Shown piece by piece: positions 23,551-31,871 of a stretch of 64,000 bases of DNA (position 1 is the first letter of the stretch; every line of letters starts with the position of its first letter). The translations under genes and the position numbers were made by a program. The stretch is taken from IMG/VR virus record IMGVR_UViG_3300017917_003637, positions 22,763 through 86,762 of that record, one strand, 5' to 3'. This DNA is from a virus. The notes below the pieces were generated by a model. The model had not been told where the DNA came from. It saw only the letters and a program-made list of their open reading frames with translations, and ran no database searches.

Positions 23551-24819
23551 ATGAGTAATTATAGAAAAATAGCTGAACAAGCATTATTAAAATCACTTAA
23601 CAGAAACAAACCCACATTAAATGAGGGTGTTGTTTATGGTGATAATATATCTGAAAGAATGCATCCTCAGTTAGAAAAAGAATTAGCTGAAAGAAAACAC
23701 TCGTTGGGGAAACACCCAGCAATACCTGAGGGTGATGAAAATAACTTTGAACAAAAGATAATGGGTAAACGCTTTAGTGAAGTTGTTAACCGTTATAAAC
23801 GCGCATTTGATGTTGACGAAATTAATAATGAGCAATTATTGAGTCAAATGATGCCTATGGTACATGAAACCATGGCCTTAGAAACAAAACACAAAAAAGC
23901 CTTGGAAGAATTGGCTGAAAGAATGATTAGAGAAGAATATGACATGGCTGAAGATGTTGTTGAAATTAAAGCAAAATTATCACCAACCGTTGTATTAGAG
24001 GGCACCAAAAAACACCCAACACCTAAAGCCAACGATTATCAATTTGAAAGCCATGAAGATATGGTAAACGCTAAAGAAGAGGTTTACAAAAGACGTTTTT
24101 TAAACGCAATGATTCAAGGTGCTGCAAAGAAAACAAACCACATGTTCCACATGGTAGACGAAGAGTTAACCAATATGGACCCTCGTTTGTTGAATAGGTA
24201 TTCTAAAGTTATGTCAGCGGCTGATTATATGTACTACGTAATCCCTAAAATGGATAATGGTACCAGTGGCGGTGTGGTTAAAGTTACATTCCCAACACCT
24301 GAAAACCCTAAGGCTGTTATTGAAGCTGAAGCCATGGTATTTCCAGTTCTTATTCATGAATTGGTAAAAGGGGTAATGGAATTATTGTCAGCTCACGGTT
24401 TGCCTAAAGATAAAAAATTAGGTGATTATGTTGTTGATAAAGCGGATTTCTTAGCCGCAGAACCATGGGATATGAGAATAGGTCCAGCTTTGTGGGATAG
24501 GTTTACTGATTGTATTGATGGTGATGATTTCCATTTAAAACATCATTTGTATATGGAGTTAGCTTCAATGCCAGTAAAAGAATTCAACGATAACATGAGA
24601 GAAATTTTAGCTGGTACCAACAAGGGTAAAAAAATTGTAAAAGAAATACTAGATAACGTTAAAAATGAACTACAAGAAGAAGAATTTGAAAGTGCCATTA
24701 ATGAGTTAAACACAACTGAAGAAAAAAATTATTTTACGTTAGATGAAATAATGTTTGGTAATGATTTTGAGATTGATGAAGATGACGATGACACTTATGA
24801 TATTGACGATTTACTATAA
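23551..24819 (+). CDS. Probable virion structural protein (422 aa)
   Basis: A 422-residue protein. The N-terminus is a basic helix with KPTLNEGV at 20-27, where LNE|G fits the gp21-type cleavage consensus. A large mixed domain follows (about 160-400) containing AEAMVFPVLIHELVKGVMELLSAHGLP and a DRFTDCIDGDDF segment. The C-terminus is very acidic. HEL is not followed by a histidine, so this is not an HExxH peptidase. It is the last gene before a terminator and the packaging/head module. Confidence 0.6.
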   Translation: MSNYRKIAEQALLKSLNRNKPTLNEGVVYGDNISERMHPQLEKELAERKHSLGKHPAIPEGDENNFEQKIMGKRFSEVVNRYKRAFDVDEINNEQLLSQMMPMVHETMALETKHKKALEELAERMIREEYDMAEDVVEIKAKLSPTVVLEGTKKHPTPKANDYQFESHEDMVNAKEEVYKRRFLNAMIQGAAKKTNHMFHMVDEELTNMDPRLLNRYSKVMSAADYMYYVIPKMDNGTSGGVVKVTFPTPENPKAVIEAEAMVFPVLIHELVKGVMELLSAHGLPKDKKLGDYVVDKADFLAAEPWDMRIGPALWDRFTDCIDGDDFHLKHHLYMELASMPVKEFNDNMREILAGTNKGKKIVKEILDNVKNELQEEEFESAINELNTTEEKNYFTLDEIMFGNDFEIDEDDDDTYDIDDLL

Positions 24820-24821
24820 GA

Positions 24822-24850
24822 TAAGGGGCTAACAAGCCCCTTATTTATTT
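24822..24850 (+). terminator. Rho-independent terminator
   Basis: AAGGGGCT and AGCCCCTT pair around AACA, followed by a broken T tract. Confidence 0.8.
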
Positions 24851-24878
24851 TAAAACCTTTATTTTACTGGATTTCAGC

Positions 24879-24887
24879 ATATTTATT
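24879..24887 (+). promoter_or_regulatory. ATATTTATT element before the terminase
   Basis: ATATTTATT followed by ATAAAAAAG, 17 bases before the ATG at 24905. Confidence 0.5.
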
Positions 24888-24904
24888 ATAAAAAAGAAAT
24901 AGAT

Positions 24905-26671
24905 ATGCTAACAGCACAAGAAATATTTAAAGAATATTCTAAGTGTCTCATGAATCCAATTTATGCGATTGAGACATACTTGGAAACGTTCGATAAGACG
25001 CAAGAAGGGTTTGTTCCCTTTAAACTATTTCCTAGACAAAAGGAGATTATAAACGCATACGAAAAGAACAGATTTAACTTGGTGACAAAACCAAGACAAG
25101 CTGGGGTTTCTACCACAACAGCAGCATATATGGCGATAAAAGTTGGATGGGCCGACGAGGATAACCCAGAAGCGGTTCTTATCATCGCCAACAAACAAGA
25201 ATTGGCCTTCGAGTTCTTGGCCAAGATTAAAGACTTTTTATCTCAGTTACCTAGATGGGTTTGGGGTCATGAATATTATGGTAACCCTAAAAACGAGGGT
25301 AAATCAATTTTCCTTACCGATTCTAAAAAAGAAATTAAGTTACCTAACGGTAGTCGTGTTAAAGCAGTTGCAACATCTAAGGATGCTTTGCGTGGTTTTA
25401 CACCAACCTTCCTTATCATGGATGAGGCTGCGTATATTGACAACGGAGCTGAGGTATTTGGTGCCGCTCTTACCGCATTAGGTACTGGGGGTAGAGCTAC
25501 ACTTATTTCTACACCTAACGGTATGGACCCATTATACTACAAAACATATGACCAAGCAAGAACCAAAAAGAACAATTTCAACATTATTGAAATGAAATGG
25601 TATGAAGACTTGCGTTACAACAAAGACTTGAGATGGGTTAAGGGTGATGATATTGAAAAAGAAATATATTTTACTTTTGAATCCTATCAAAGAAGAATTG
25701 CAGATGGTTGGAAACCCACATCAAGCTGGTACGAAGAGATGTGTATGGGTATGAACAACGATGCCCGTATGATTGCCCAAGAGCTTGATGTATCGTTTAT
25801 TGGTTCTGGGGGTAATGTGATTAGTGAAGAATTTATCGAATACCACGAGAAAAACAATGTGTTGGAACCTAAGATAACCATGGGTCTTGAAAATGAGATA
25901 TGGATATGGGAAGAACCACAGGAAGGACACCAATACATTATGGGTGTTGACGTTTCTAGAGGTGATGGTGAGGATAGTTCTACGATTGTAATAATTGATT
26001 TTACGACCATGGAACAAGTAATGGAGTATCAAGGTAAGATTCAACCAGACTTATTGGCTCAAATCGTTGAGGAATACGGTGAATTGTATGAGGCCTATAC
26101 TGTTGTCGATGTTACTGGTGGTATGGGTGTGTCAACAGTTCTTAAATTACTTGAATTTAATTATAAGAGATTGCACTACGATGACGCAACTGGTAAAATT
26201 TTATCGGCTAGACAAAGAGAATTAAATAGCCATTTGAAGAAGGATAAAATCCCAGGATTTCACGCAACAAATGTTCGTGTACCGATGATTTCAAATTTGG
26301 AATATAAAATTAGAACCAATGCTATCAAGATACGTTCTAGTCGCTTGACTTCAGAAATGAAAACATTTATTTATAAGAATGGTAGACCTGACCACATGGA
26401 AGGTTATCATGATGACTTACTTATGTCATTGGCAATGTGTCTTTGGGTTATGGAACACTCATTTAAAAAACTTGAAAGACTAGAGAAACAAAATAAAGCG
26501 ATATTAAATAGTTGGCTTAGTGGTGCGAATGTTTCGTCAACACCAACGATTAGAGATAAAGACCCAAATACTGGGAATATTACACAGAAAATAAACCCCA
26601 CACATACTGCATATAAAAATGTTCAAGACCCTAGAGGTCAGTATTCGTGGTTATTTGCTAAACCAAGATAA
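24905..26671 (+). CDS. terL: Terminase large subunit (gp17 type)
   Basis: A 588-residue packaging motor that pumps DNA into the prohead and cuts the concatemer. The ATPase domain has an adenine-motif region FPRQ (42-45), a Walker A variant TKPRQAGVST (61-70), Walker B LIMDE (170-174) and motif III STPNG (202-206). The RNase H-type nuclease domain has MGVDVSRGDGEDSS with D349, a second acidic strand VVDVTGG (D402) and a third site YHDDLLMSLA (D503, D504). The length is close to that of T4 gp17. No small-subunit gene is recognised next to it. It heads the head-gene module after a terminator and an ATATTTATT element. Confidence 0.97.
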   Translation: MLTAQEIFKEYSKCLMNPIYAIETYLETFDKTQEGFVPFKLFPRQKEIINAYEKNRFNLVTKPRQAGVSTTTAAYMAIKVGWADEDNPEAVLIIANKQELAFEFLAKIKDFLSQLPRWVWGHEYYGNPKNEGKSIFLTDSKKEIKLPNGSRVKAVATSKDALRGFTPTFLIMDEAAYIDNGAEVFGAALTALGTGGRATLISTPNGMDPLYYKTYDQARTKKNNFNIIEMKWYEDLRYNKDLRWVKGDDIEKEIYFTFESYQRRIADGWKPTSSWYEEMCMGMNNDARMIAQELDVSFIGSGGNVISEEFIEYHEKNNVLEPKITMGLENEIWIWEEPQEGHQYIMGVDVSRGDGEDSSTIVIIDFTTMEQVMEYQGKIQPDLLAQIVEEYGELYEAYTVVDVTGGMGVSTVLKLLEFNYKRLHYDDATGKILSARQRELNSHLKKDKIPGFHATNVRVPMISNLEYKIRTNAIKIRSSRLTSEMKTFIYKNGRPDHMEGYHDDLLMSLAMCLWVMEHSFKKLERLEKQNKAILNSWLSGANVSSTPTIRDKDPNTGNITQKINPTHTAYKNVQDPRGQYSWLFAKPR

Positions 26672-26672
26672 A

Positions 26673-26939
26673 ATGGCAATAGATAGAAGAACTGTAGGTA
26701 ACACAGCACCTAAAAAAAATGTGTTTGTTAGAAAAACAGGTGGTTTTGATGTATATAAATGGTCACCACAACCAAATAATTTTCAAAGGAAAGTACAAGT
26801 ACCAAAACCAGTATATTTTTGCACAGCAAAAGCTGGTACACAAGGTGAAGATAGCGTAACAACTTACGTTTATAATGTAATTATAGTTGACGGGGCTATT
26901 AATAAGATAGCTTATGTTGCTTGTAATTATGTTGTCTAA
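26673..26939 (+). CDS. Unknown small protein between terminase and portal
   Basis: From the ATG at 26673, one base after the terminase stop, the frame gives 88 residues. It has a basic N-terminus and two strand-rich segments (KPVYFCTAKAG, TYVYNVIIVDGAINKIAYVACNYVV), compatible with a small beta-sandwich. In T4, tail sheath and tube genes sit at this place. This protein is far too short for either, and those genes must lie outside the window. Decoration or connector protein is a guess. Confidence 0.6.
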   Translation: MAIDRRTVGNTAPKKNVFVRKTGGFDVYKWSPQPNNFQRKVQVPKPVYFCTAKAGTQGEDSVTTYVYNVIIVDGAINKIAYVACNYVV

Positions 26940-26984
26940 GTATTTAATTTCCAAGAAAAAACACTATATTAAAGATAAAAAATT

Positions 26985-29045
26985 ATGGCAAAAGAAAATT
27001 TAACAATATTTCAAAGGTTAAACAGAGTTGTTAACCCTAATTACAATCCACCACAAAAACAAACCACACAACGTTTTAATTTGGGTGGTGGTGAGTTGCT
27101 TAAGACTACAAGCAAAGCTGAATATGAATCGGCTAAATTACAAGCACAACAAAATAAATACTTACAAAGCACATGGAAACGAGTTGAAAACGGTTTGTTT
27201 CAACAATCAATAAATTATGAAACAACTCGTGTTGGTTCTTATTCTGATTTTGAAGCCATGGAGTTTTACCCGACAATTGCTGCTGCGTTGGATGTGATGA
27301 TGGAGGAATCTACCACGGTAAACGATAGAGGTAGAGTGCTTAATATTTATTCAGATAGCAAGCGTGTTAAGGGTATTCTTGAGGATTTATTTTTTAACAG
27401 ACTAGATTTACACACTACGTTACCAATGTGGGTTAGAAACACATGTAAATATGGTGATAATTTTGTCTACTTAAATATCAATGATAGACAAGGTATTGTA
27501 TCCGCAAAACAAATGCCTAACTATGAAATGGAGCGTAGAGAAGCTGGGTTATATGATTTGGTTAGTGGTAGAGAATATTCTGATAACCAAGATGAAAATA
27601 AAGACAGAGTAAAATTCTATTGGAGAGGTCGTGATATTGAATTTAACTCATGGCAAATCGCCCATTTCCGTTTGTTAGGCGATGATAGACGTTTACCATA
27701 CGGTACCTCGGTGTTAGAAAAAGCAAGACGTATTTGGAAACAACTTATCTTATCTGAAGACTCTATGCTTGTATATCGTGTAACTAGAGCACCAGAAAGA
27801 CGTGTATATAAAATATATGTTGGTAACATTGATGATGCTGACGTTGAACAATACGTGAACGCGATTGCTGATAGATTTAAGCGTATGCCAATTATTGACC
27901 CTCAAACTGGACAAATTGACTTGAGATATAACCAATTATCAAACGACCAAGATTTCTTTATCCCAGTTAGAGATGAGAGCGCTCCGAATCCAATTGATAC
28001 GTTACCAGGTGCTGCCAATTTGGACCAAATTGCAGATATTCAATACTTACAAGGTAACTTATTTACTGCTTTGCGTGTTCCTAAACCATTCTTAGGTTTT
28101 GAAGAAGCAACTGGTGAAGGGAAAAATCTTGCTTTGCAAGATATACGTTTTTCTAGAACCATAAACCGTATTCAACAATCTATGCTTCAAGAGTTAAACA
28201 AGATAGCAATTATTCATTTGTTTATTCTTGGATTTGAAGAAGATTTAGATAATTTTACGCTTACACTTAATAATCCATCAACACAAGCGGAAATGCTTAA
28301 AGTTGAACACATGCAAACCAAAGTTACTCTTGTTAAAGATTCTGTTACTGATATCGGAAATGGTTTTGGTGTTATGTCTTGGACCAGAGCTCACAGAGAA
28401 ATATTGGGTTGGTCTGACGATGAAATCAAACAAGACTTACTTGAACAACGTATGGAGAAAGCCGCTGCTGCTGAATTACAAAATACAGCCGCAGTTATTA
28501 AACATACTGGTATGTTTGATGCCGTTGATAAAATATACGGTGATTACCAAGCCGCTCTTAAAGGCGCTGAAGGTGGTGAAGCCGCTGGCGGAGAAGCTGG
28601 TGGCGGAGGCGGAGGCTTCGGCGGTGGTGGTCTAGGTGGTGAAGATTTAGACTTTGGAGCTGAGGGTGGTGCTGAAGGTGGTGAAGAAGCTGCTGGTGGT
28701 GAAGAAGCTGCTGGTTTTGGAGGTGAAGCTGGTGCCGCTCCTGAGGCTGGTGCCGCTCCTGAGGCTGGTGCAACACCTGAAGCTGGTGGTGAAACACCAG
28801 AAGGTTTAGCTGAATCACTTAAAAAAACTGAAAAAGTCTTAACAGAAAGAAAAGAATACTTGGCTAAAAAGTTAAATGAAAGGAACCAAAAATATCAAAA
28901 AAGATTTGTTGATGTATTGGTGGAATCTGTTAAGGAAAAAAACGGAAATGAAGATGTTAGTGTTAAAATATATGACAAGAACGTTAAAATTAACGAAGAC
29001 GTTAACAATATGATAAATGACATAAATAAAATGTTGGATGAATAA
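26985..29045 (+). CDS. gp20: Portal protein (gp20 type)
   Basis: A 686-residue protein that forms the dodecameric ring at the packaging vertex. Its identity rests on T4-like portal features: YPTIAAALDVMMEESTTVNDRGRVLNIYSDSKRVKGILEDLFFNRL early, then KYGDNFVYLNI, ARRIWKQLILSEDSMLVYRVTRAPERRVYKI and LRVPKPFLGFEEATGEGKNLALQDIRFSRTINRIQ. About residues 525-607 is an unusual Gly/Ala/Glu-rich stretch with a GAAPEA repeat; standard portals lack it. The C-terminal helix holds KTEKVLTERKEY. Its neighbours are the terminase and prohead core genes, as in T4. Confidence 0.95.
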   Translation: MAKENLTIFQRLNRVVNPNYNPPQKQTTQRFNLGGGELLKTTSKAEYESAKLQAQQNKYLQSTWKRVENGLFQQSINYETTRVGSYSDFEAMEFYPTIAAALDVMMEESTTVNDRGRVLNIYSDSKRVKGILEDLFFNRLDLHTTLPMWVRNTCKYGDNFVYLNINDRQGIVSAKQMPNYEMERREAGLYDLVSGREYSDNQDENKDRVKFYWRGRDIEFNSWQIAHFRLLGDDRRLPYGTSVLEKARRIWKQLILSEDSMLVYRVTRAPERRVYKIYVGNIDDADVEQYVNAIADRFKRMPIIDPQTGQIDLRYNQLSNDQDFFIPVRDESAPNPIDTLPGAANLDQIADIQYLQGNLFTALRVPKPFLGFEEATGEGKNLALQDIRFSRTINRIQQSMLQELNKIAIIHLFILGFEEDLDNFTLTLNNPSTQAEMLKVEHMQTKVTLVKDSVTDIGNGFGVMSWTRAHREILGWSDDEIKQDLLEQRMEKAAAAELQNTAAVIKHTGMFDAVDKIYGDYQAALKGAEGGEAAGGEAGGGGGGFGGGGLGGEDLDFGAEGGAEGGEEAAGGEEAAGFGGEAGAAPEAGAAPEAGATPEAGGETPEGLAESLKKTEKVLTERKEYLAKKLNERNQKYQKRFVDVLVESVKEKNGNEDVSVKIYDKNVKINEDVNNMINDINKMLDE

Positions 29046-29065
29046 GTATTTTGCTTTAAAACTTC

Positions 29066-29074
29066 ATATTTATT
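29066..29074 (+). promoter_or_regulatory. ATATTTATT element
   Basis: ATATTTATT followed by AATAAAAA, 14 bases before the ATG at 29089. Confidence 0.45.
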
Positions 29075-29088
29075 AATAAAAATTAGTT

Positions 29089-29874
29089 ATGCAAAATTTT
29101 GGAAAAATAAAAAACGCTTTTAGTGAAATTTTGGCCGAGGGAATAGCTTCAAACGATGTAGCAAAAAAGAACTTGTTCAAAAAATATGTTAAGACACTTA
29201 AAGAAAGCGAAATATTAAAAACACAATTTTTGGTTTACGAAAATATTGAAAACGTGGTAGAAAATGACCAGTTTTCAGCTAACTTGATTGTTAATGAAAA
29301 TTTATCATTATTAAACAAGTTCAAGAAAAAAGACATCTTAAAAGAAAACCAAAAATTAATTGAACTGTCTGATGAAGTTAAAGCTAAATTAGATGAGTCA
29401 TATGAAGAAAGAATATCAAATTTACATGAGTCATTAAGTAGTTTATTGTTTTTAGATAAATCAGCTAAGACTGTAAATGAAATCGCTAAGAATACAAAGA
29501 ATGTTTTGGATTACATCACAACTAATAAAGTTAAAACAGTTGATGAGTCTTACGACGTCCCTAATAGTATGCTTAGCTCAATTCTTGTTGAGAAATACAA
29601 CGAAAGATATTCTGATTTAACAGAATCAGAAAAAGAAGTAATCAAAATTTTAATTGAATCAACGGATGAACAAAAAATTGAGTTGTATTCAAAAATTTCA
29701 AACGAATGTATCGATTTAATTGATTCTAAACTAAATGAATCTGATTTGGAGACAAAAGACAGATTATTAAGAGTTAAGGATAAATTGTTGAGAACAAGAG
29801 TTAAAATTGATGAGGATTTTTCTAAAAACATATCAAAATTAGTTGATTTAAAAAAAACCTTAGATAACGAATAA
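29089..29874 (+). CDS. Prohead core protein (gp67/gp68-like by position)
   Basis: A 261-residue, nearly all-helical charged protein between portal and protease, where T4 has its small core proteins 67 and 68. Its N-terminus (NFGKIKNAFSEILAEGIAS) ends in ILAE|G at residue 17, a textbook gp21 cleavage site in T4. Several later sites of the type L-x-E-S occur (LNESDLE, LHESLSS). It is therefore likely to be an internal scaffold that is degraded during head maturation. No sequence similarity to gp67 can be claimed from reading alone. Confidence 0.75.
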   Translation: MQNFGKIKNAFSEILAEGIASNDVAKKNLFKKYVKTLKESEILKTQFLVYENIENVVENDQFSANLIVNENLSLLNKFKKKDILKENQKLIELSDEVKAKLDESYEERISNLHESLSSLLFLDKSAKTVNEIAKNTKNVLDYITTNKVKTVDESYDVPNSMLSSILVEKYNERYSDLTESEKEVIKILIESTDEQKIELYSKISNECIDLIDSKLNESDLETKDRLLRVKDKLLRTRVKIDEDFSKNISKLVDLKKTLDNE

Positions 29875-29889
29875 AAAAACCAATAGTTT

Positions 29890-30111
29890 ATGGACAAGTT
29901 TCAAAATATAGCGCCTAGCGAAAATATCTTAAAATTAAGAAAACTAACAGAGCAAATTTGTTCTGTTGAACCAAAGGATGAGTGTCTGATGAATGAATTA
30001 AAATTGATTATTGATAAAGGGACTGAAGCTATATTATCGTCTAAAACTGAAAGAACAAAATTGAAATATTACGAAAATATGTTTTTAGAAATAAAAAAAC
30101 TTATAGATTAA
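29890..30111 (+). CDS. Small helical protein in the head module
   Basis: A 73-residue helical, charged protein 15 bases after the core protein. It has two cysteines (ICSVEPKDEC) and no recognisable motif. Its place in the head operon suggests a core or assembly factor. Confidence 0.55.
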   Translation: MDKFQNIAPSENILKLRKLTEQICSVEPKDECLMNELKLIIDKGTEAILSSKTERTKLKYYENMFLEIKKLID

Positions 30112-30123
30112 AATTTATAAACA

Positions 30124-30459
30124 ATGGCAGAAAATAAAGACACTTGGGCTGATTACAGTAAATTAGTATTGAAAGAGTTGGAACGTTTAAACGAGAATCA
30201 TGAAAAAATGCGTTCAGATTTTGATTCTAGACTTAATGAAATGAATCTTAAATTAAATGATGTTAAGGGTATAGAAAAAAGTGTAAATCAAAATAGTGAG
30301 TGGATTCAAAAGGTAAATGATATTTGGTCACCAGTACAAATGAAAGAAGCTAAAGACGAACTTTATAGACAAAAAAATCGTTGGGTAGCGGTTATCGCTA
30401 TCATGAGTTTCATTCAAGTAATAATGGGTGTTATATTATCACTTTGGGGTAAAATTTAA
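30124..30459 (+). CDS. Coiled-coil protein with C-terminal membrane helix
   Basis: A 111-residue protein. About 15-60 is an amphipathic coiled coil (LKELERLNENHEKMRSDFDSRLNEMNLKLNDV). About 88-110 is one hydrophobic segment (WVAVIAIMSFIQVIMGVILSLWGKI) ending at the C-terminus. This tail-anchored layout fits a membrane-bound prohead assembly initiator, comparable in role to T4 gp40, or a pinholin or holin-like protein. The position inside the head operon favours the first, but this is inference. Confidence 0.6.
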   Translation: MAENKDTWADYSKLVLKELERLNENHEKMRSDFDSRLNEMNLKLNDVKGIEKSVNQNSEWIQKVNDIWSPVQMKEAKDELYRQKNRWVAVIAIMSFIQVIMGVILSLWGKI

Positions 30460-30460
30460 T

Positions 30461-30491
30461 TTGACTTTTACCAGGTAATTTCTTATATTTG
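30461..30491 (+). promoter_or_regulatory. Bacteroidota-type promoter inside the head module
   Basis: TTG at 30461-30463, a 20-base spacer and TATATTTG at 30484-30491, 16 bases before the ATG at 30508. Confidence 0.65.
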
Positions 30492-30507
30492 TATAAAATA
30501 CAAACAT

Positions 30508-30951
30508 ATGAAATCAGGAAAACAAATTAAGATGGAAAATTACAAAAATTACAATATAACCTACGGTTGTGTTGACAACAAGAACCCTAAATCTGTCTTT
30601 ATAAACATCACAGCATGGGTAGAACCATTATCAGAAGAAGAAGAGGATTATAATAAAATTATAAAATCTCTTAACAAAAAAATTAGACAATCAGTTTATA
30701 ACTTTTTGTCAACCAATAACACAACTTCTTTTGTTAAAGATAAAACAATAGTTGATTTGGACCTTAGGGAATCTGGAATCAAATTTGGAAAAAGAAGTTT
30801 TATGAGTTGTGAGGTTACTCTATTTCAAAATGAGGATAATAGTATCAACTCAGACATTGTTAAAAAAGGATTAAATTTAATATCAAATCTTGTAATAGAT
30901 GAGATATTTGAAAACGATGAAGATTTTAAATATCATAAAAGAAAACAGTAA
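30508..30951 (+). CDS. Unknown protein (147 aa) with its own host-type promoter
   Basis: A 147-residue protein with a strand-rich beginning (NYNITYGCVDNKNPKSVFINITAWVEPL) and a helical middle. Later it has VDLDLRESGIKFGKRSFMSCEVTLFQ and a C-terminal helix. The alternating pattern suggests one alpha/beta domain. I cannot name a family. It is enclosed by a host-type promoter and a terminator, so it is a separate early-type unit inserted between late head genes. The internal ATG at residue 9 is an alternative start. Confidence 0.65.
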   Translation: MKSGKQIKMENYKNYNITYGCVDNKNPKSVFINITAWVEPLSEEEEDYNKIIKSLNKKIRQSVYNFLSTNNTTSFVKDKTIVDLDLRESGIKFGKRSFMSCEVTLFQNEDNSINSDIVKKGLNLISNLVIDEIFENDEDFKYHKRKQ

Positions 30952-30955
30952 AAAT

Positions 30956-30988
30956 TAAACCCAGCCCTTAAAAGCTGGGTTTTTTTAT
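30956..30988 (+). terminator. Rho-independent terminator
   Basis: AACCCAGC and GCTGGGTT pair around CCTTAAAA, followed by seven T. Confidence 0.88.
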
Positions 30989-30997
30989 TTGATGAAC

Positions 30998-31006
30998 ATA
31001 TTTATA
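30998..31006 (+). promoter_or_regulatory. ATATTTATA element before the protease
   Basis: ATATTTATA followed by TCTATAAG, 19 bases before the ATG at 31026. Confidence 0.45.
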
Positions 31007-31025
31007 TCTATAAGAGTTTAATATT

Positions 31026-31751
31026 ATGGATATAAATTATAAAGACTTTAGAATACTTAAGAGAGGTGAATCTGGTTGGGGTGGCCTTATTGAGCACGAT
31101 GCTGGGTATATTAGCCCAGATGAACCTAGAAACCAACCATTCATCAACGAAATCAAAAAACTAGACGGTGGCAGCAAATTAGCCATAGTCGAGCCGTTAA
31201 TCGTATATGTAGTACTTCAAAAATACGGAATCCTTAATCGTAACGGTAGGGTATATCCAGAATCAGTATTAAAAAAACAAGTTAATCTTTATCAAGAAGC
31301 AATTCGTGAGCGTAGAGCGGTTGGTGAATTAGACCACCCAGAATCTTCAATTATTGCTGGTGATAGAATTTCACATAATATTATTGAAACTTGGTGGGAA
31401 GGACAAACCCTTATGGGTAAGATGGAAATCCTTATGACTCCAGGTTTTATAAACTATGGTATTGTATCAACTAAGGGTGATGAGGTTGCAAACTTATTGA
31501 GAAACAGAATCAAGATTGGAGTTTCTTCTAGAGGTGTTGGTTCGCTTAAAGAAGGTAAAAACGGAGAACAAATAGTACAAGATGATTTTGAAATTATTTG
31601 TTGGGATGTGGTTACAGCACCTTCAACTCCAGATGCTTGGATTGGCCGTAGCGCTGAAGAAATGAAGCCATATGTTGAAAACACTGAAGTTAAAAAACCA
31701 ATTATCAAAGAAACACTTAAGGATAACTTAGATAAATTTTTAGCTGATTAA
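31026..31751 (+). CDS. gp21: Prohead maturation protease (gp21 type)
   Basis: A 241-residue serine protease of the herpes/T4 assemblin fold that cleaves core and capsid proteins after (I/L)-x-E during head maturation. The family signature is clear: NRNGRVYPE at 71-79, GELDHPES at 100-107 with catalytic H104, and IKIGVSSRGVGSL at 162-174 with the catalytic serine at 167 or 168. The C-terminus VTAPSTPDAWIG is also typical. It is slightly longer than T4 gp21 (about 212 residues). It lies directly before scaffold and major capsid genes as in T4. Confidence 0.96.
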   Translation: MDINYKDFRILKRGESGWGGLIEHDAGYISPDEPRNQPFINEIKKLDGGSKLAIVEPLIVYVVLQKYGILNRNGRVYPESVLKKQVNLYQEAIRERRAVGELDHPESSIIAGDRISHNIIETWWEGQTLMGKMEILMTPGFINYGIVSTKGDEVANLLRNRIKIGVSSRGVGSLKEGKNGEQIVQDDFEIICWDVVTAPSTPDAWIGRSAEEMKPYVENTEVKKPIIKETLKDNLDKFLAD

Positions 31752-31803
31752 CACAAAATAATTAATTTTTTTAGCTAAAAAGTGATTTTTGCTAAAAACA
31801 CAC

Positions 31804-31812
31804 ATATTTATT
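31804..31812 (+). promoter_or_regulatory. ATATTTATT element in the leader of scaffold and capsid genes
   Basis: ATATTTATT followed by AACAAA, 59 bases before the ATG at 31872. A second CTATTTATC-AATAAAA run lies nearer the gene (about 31836-31852). Confidence 0.4.
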
Positions 31813-31871
31813 AACAAATGAGTTAACACTCACTATTTATCTAATAAAAAAATTATCTTAATTAAAAAGAA

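Noticed and set aside
24300-24420. HEL segment in the 422-aa protein as a metallopeptidase site
   Set aside because: IHELVKG lacks the second histidine of HExxH, and no third ligand is seen.
28558-28818. Open frame rich in HHQL on the - strand
   Set aside because: It is the complement of the Gly/Ala/Glu-rich repeat in the portal gene; the repetitive composition alone keeps it open.
30124-30459. Holin
   Set aside because: One C-terminal membrane helix with a coiled coil would fit, but it lies inside the head module with no endolysin or spanin nearby, so I left it as a membrane-anchored protein of unknown role.
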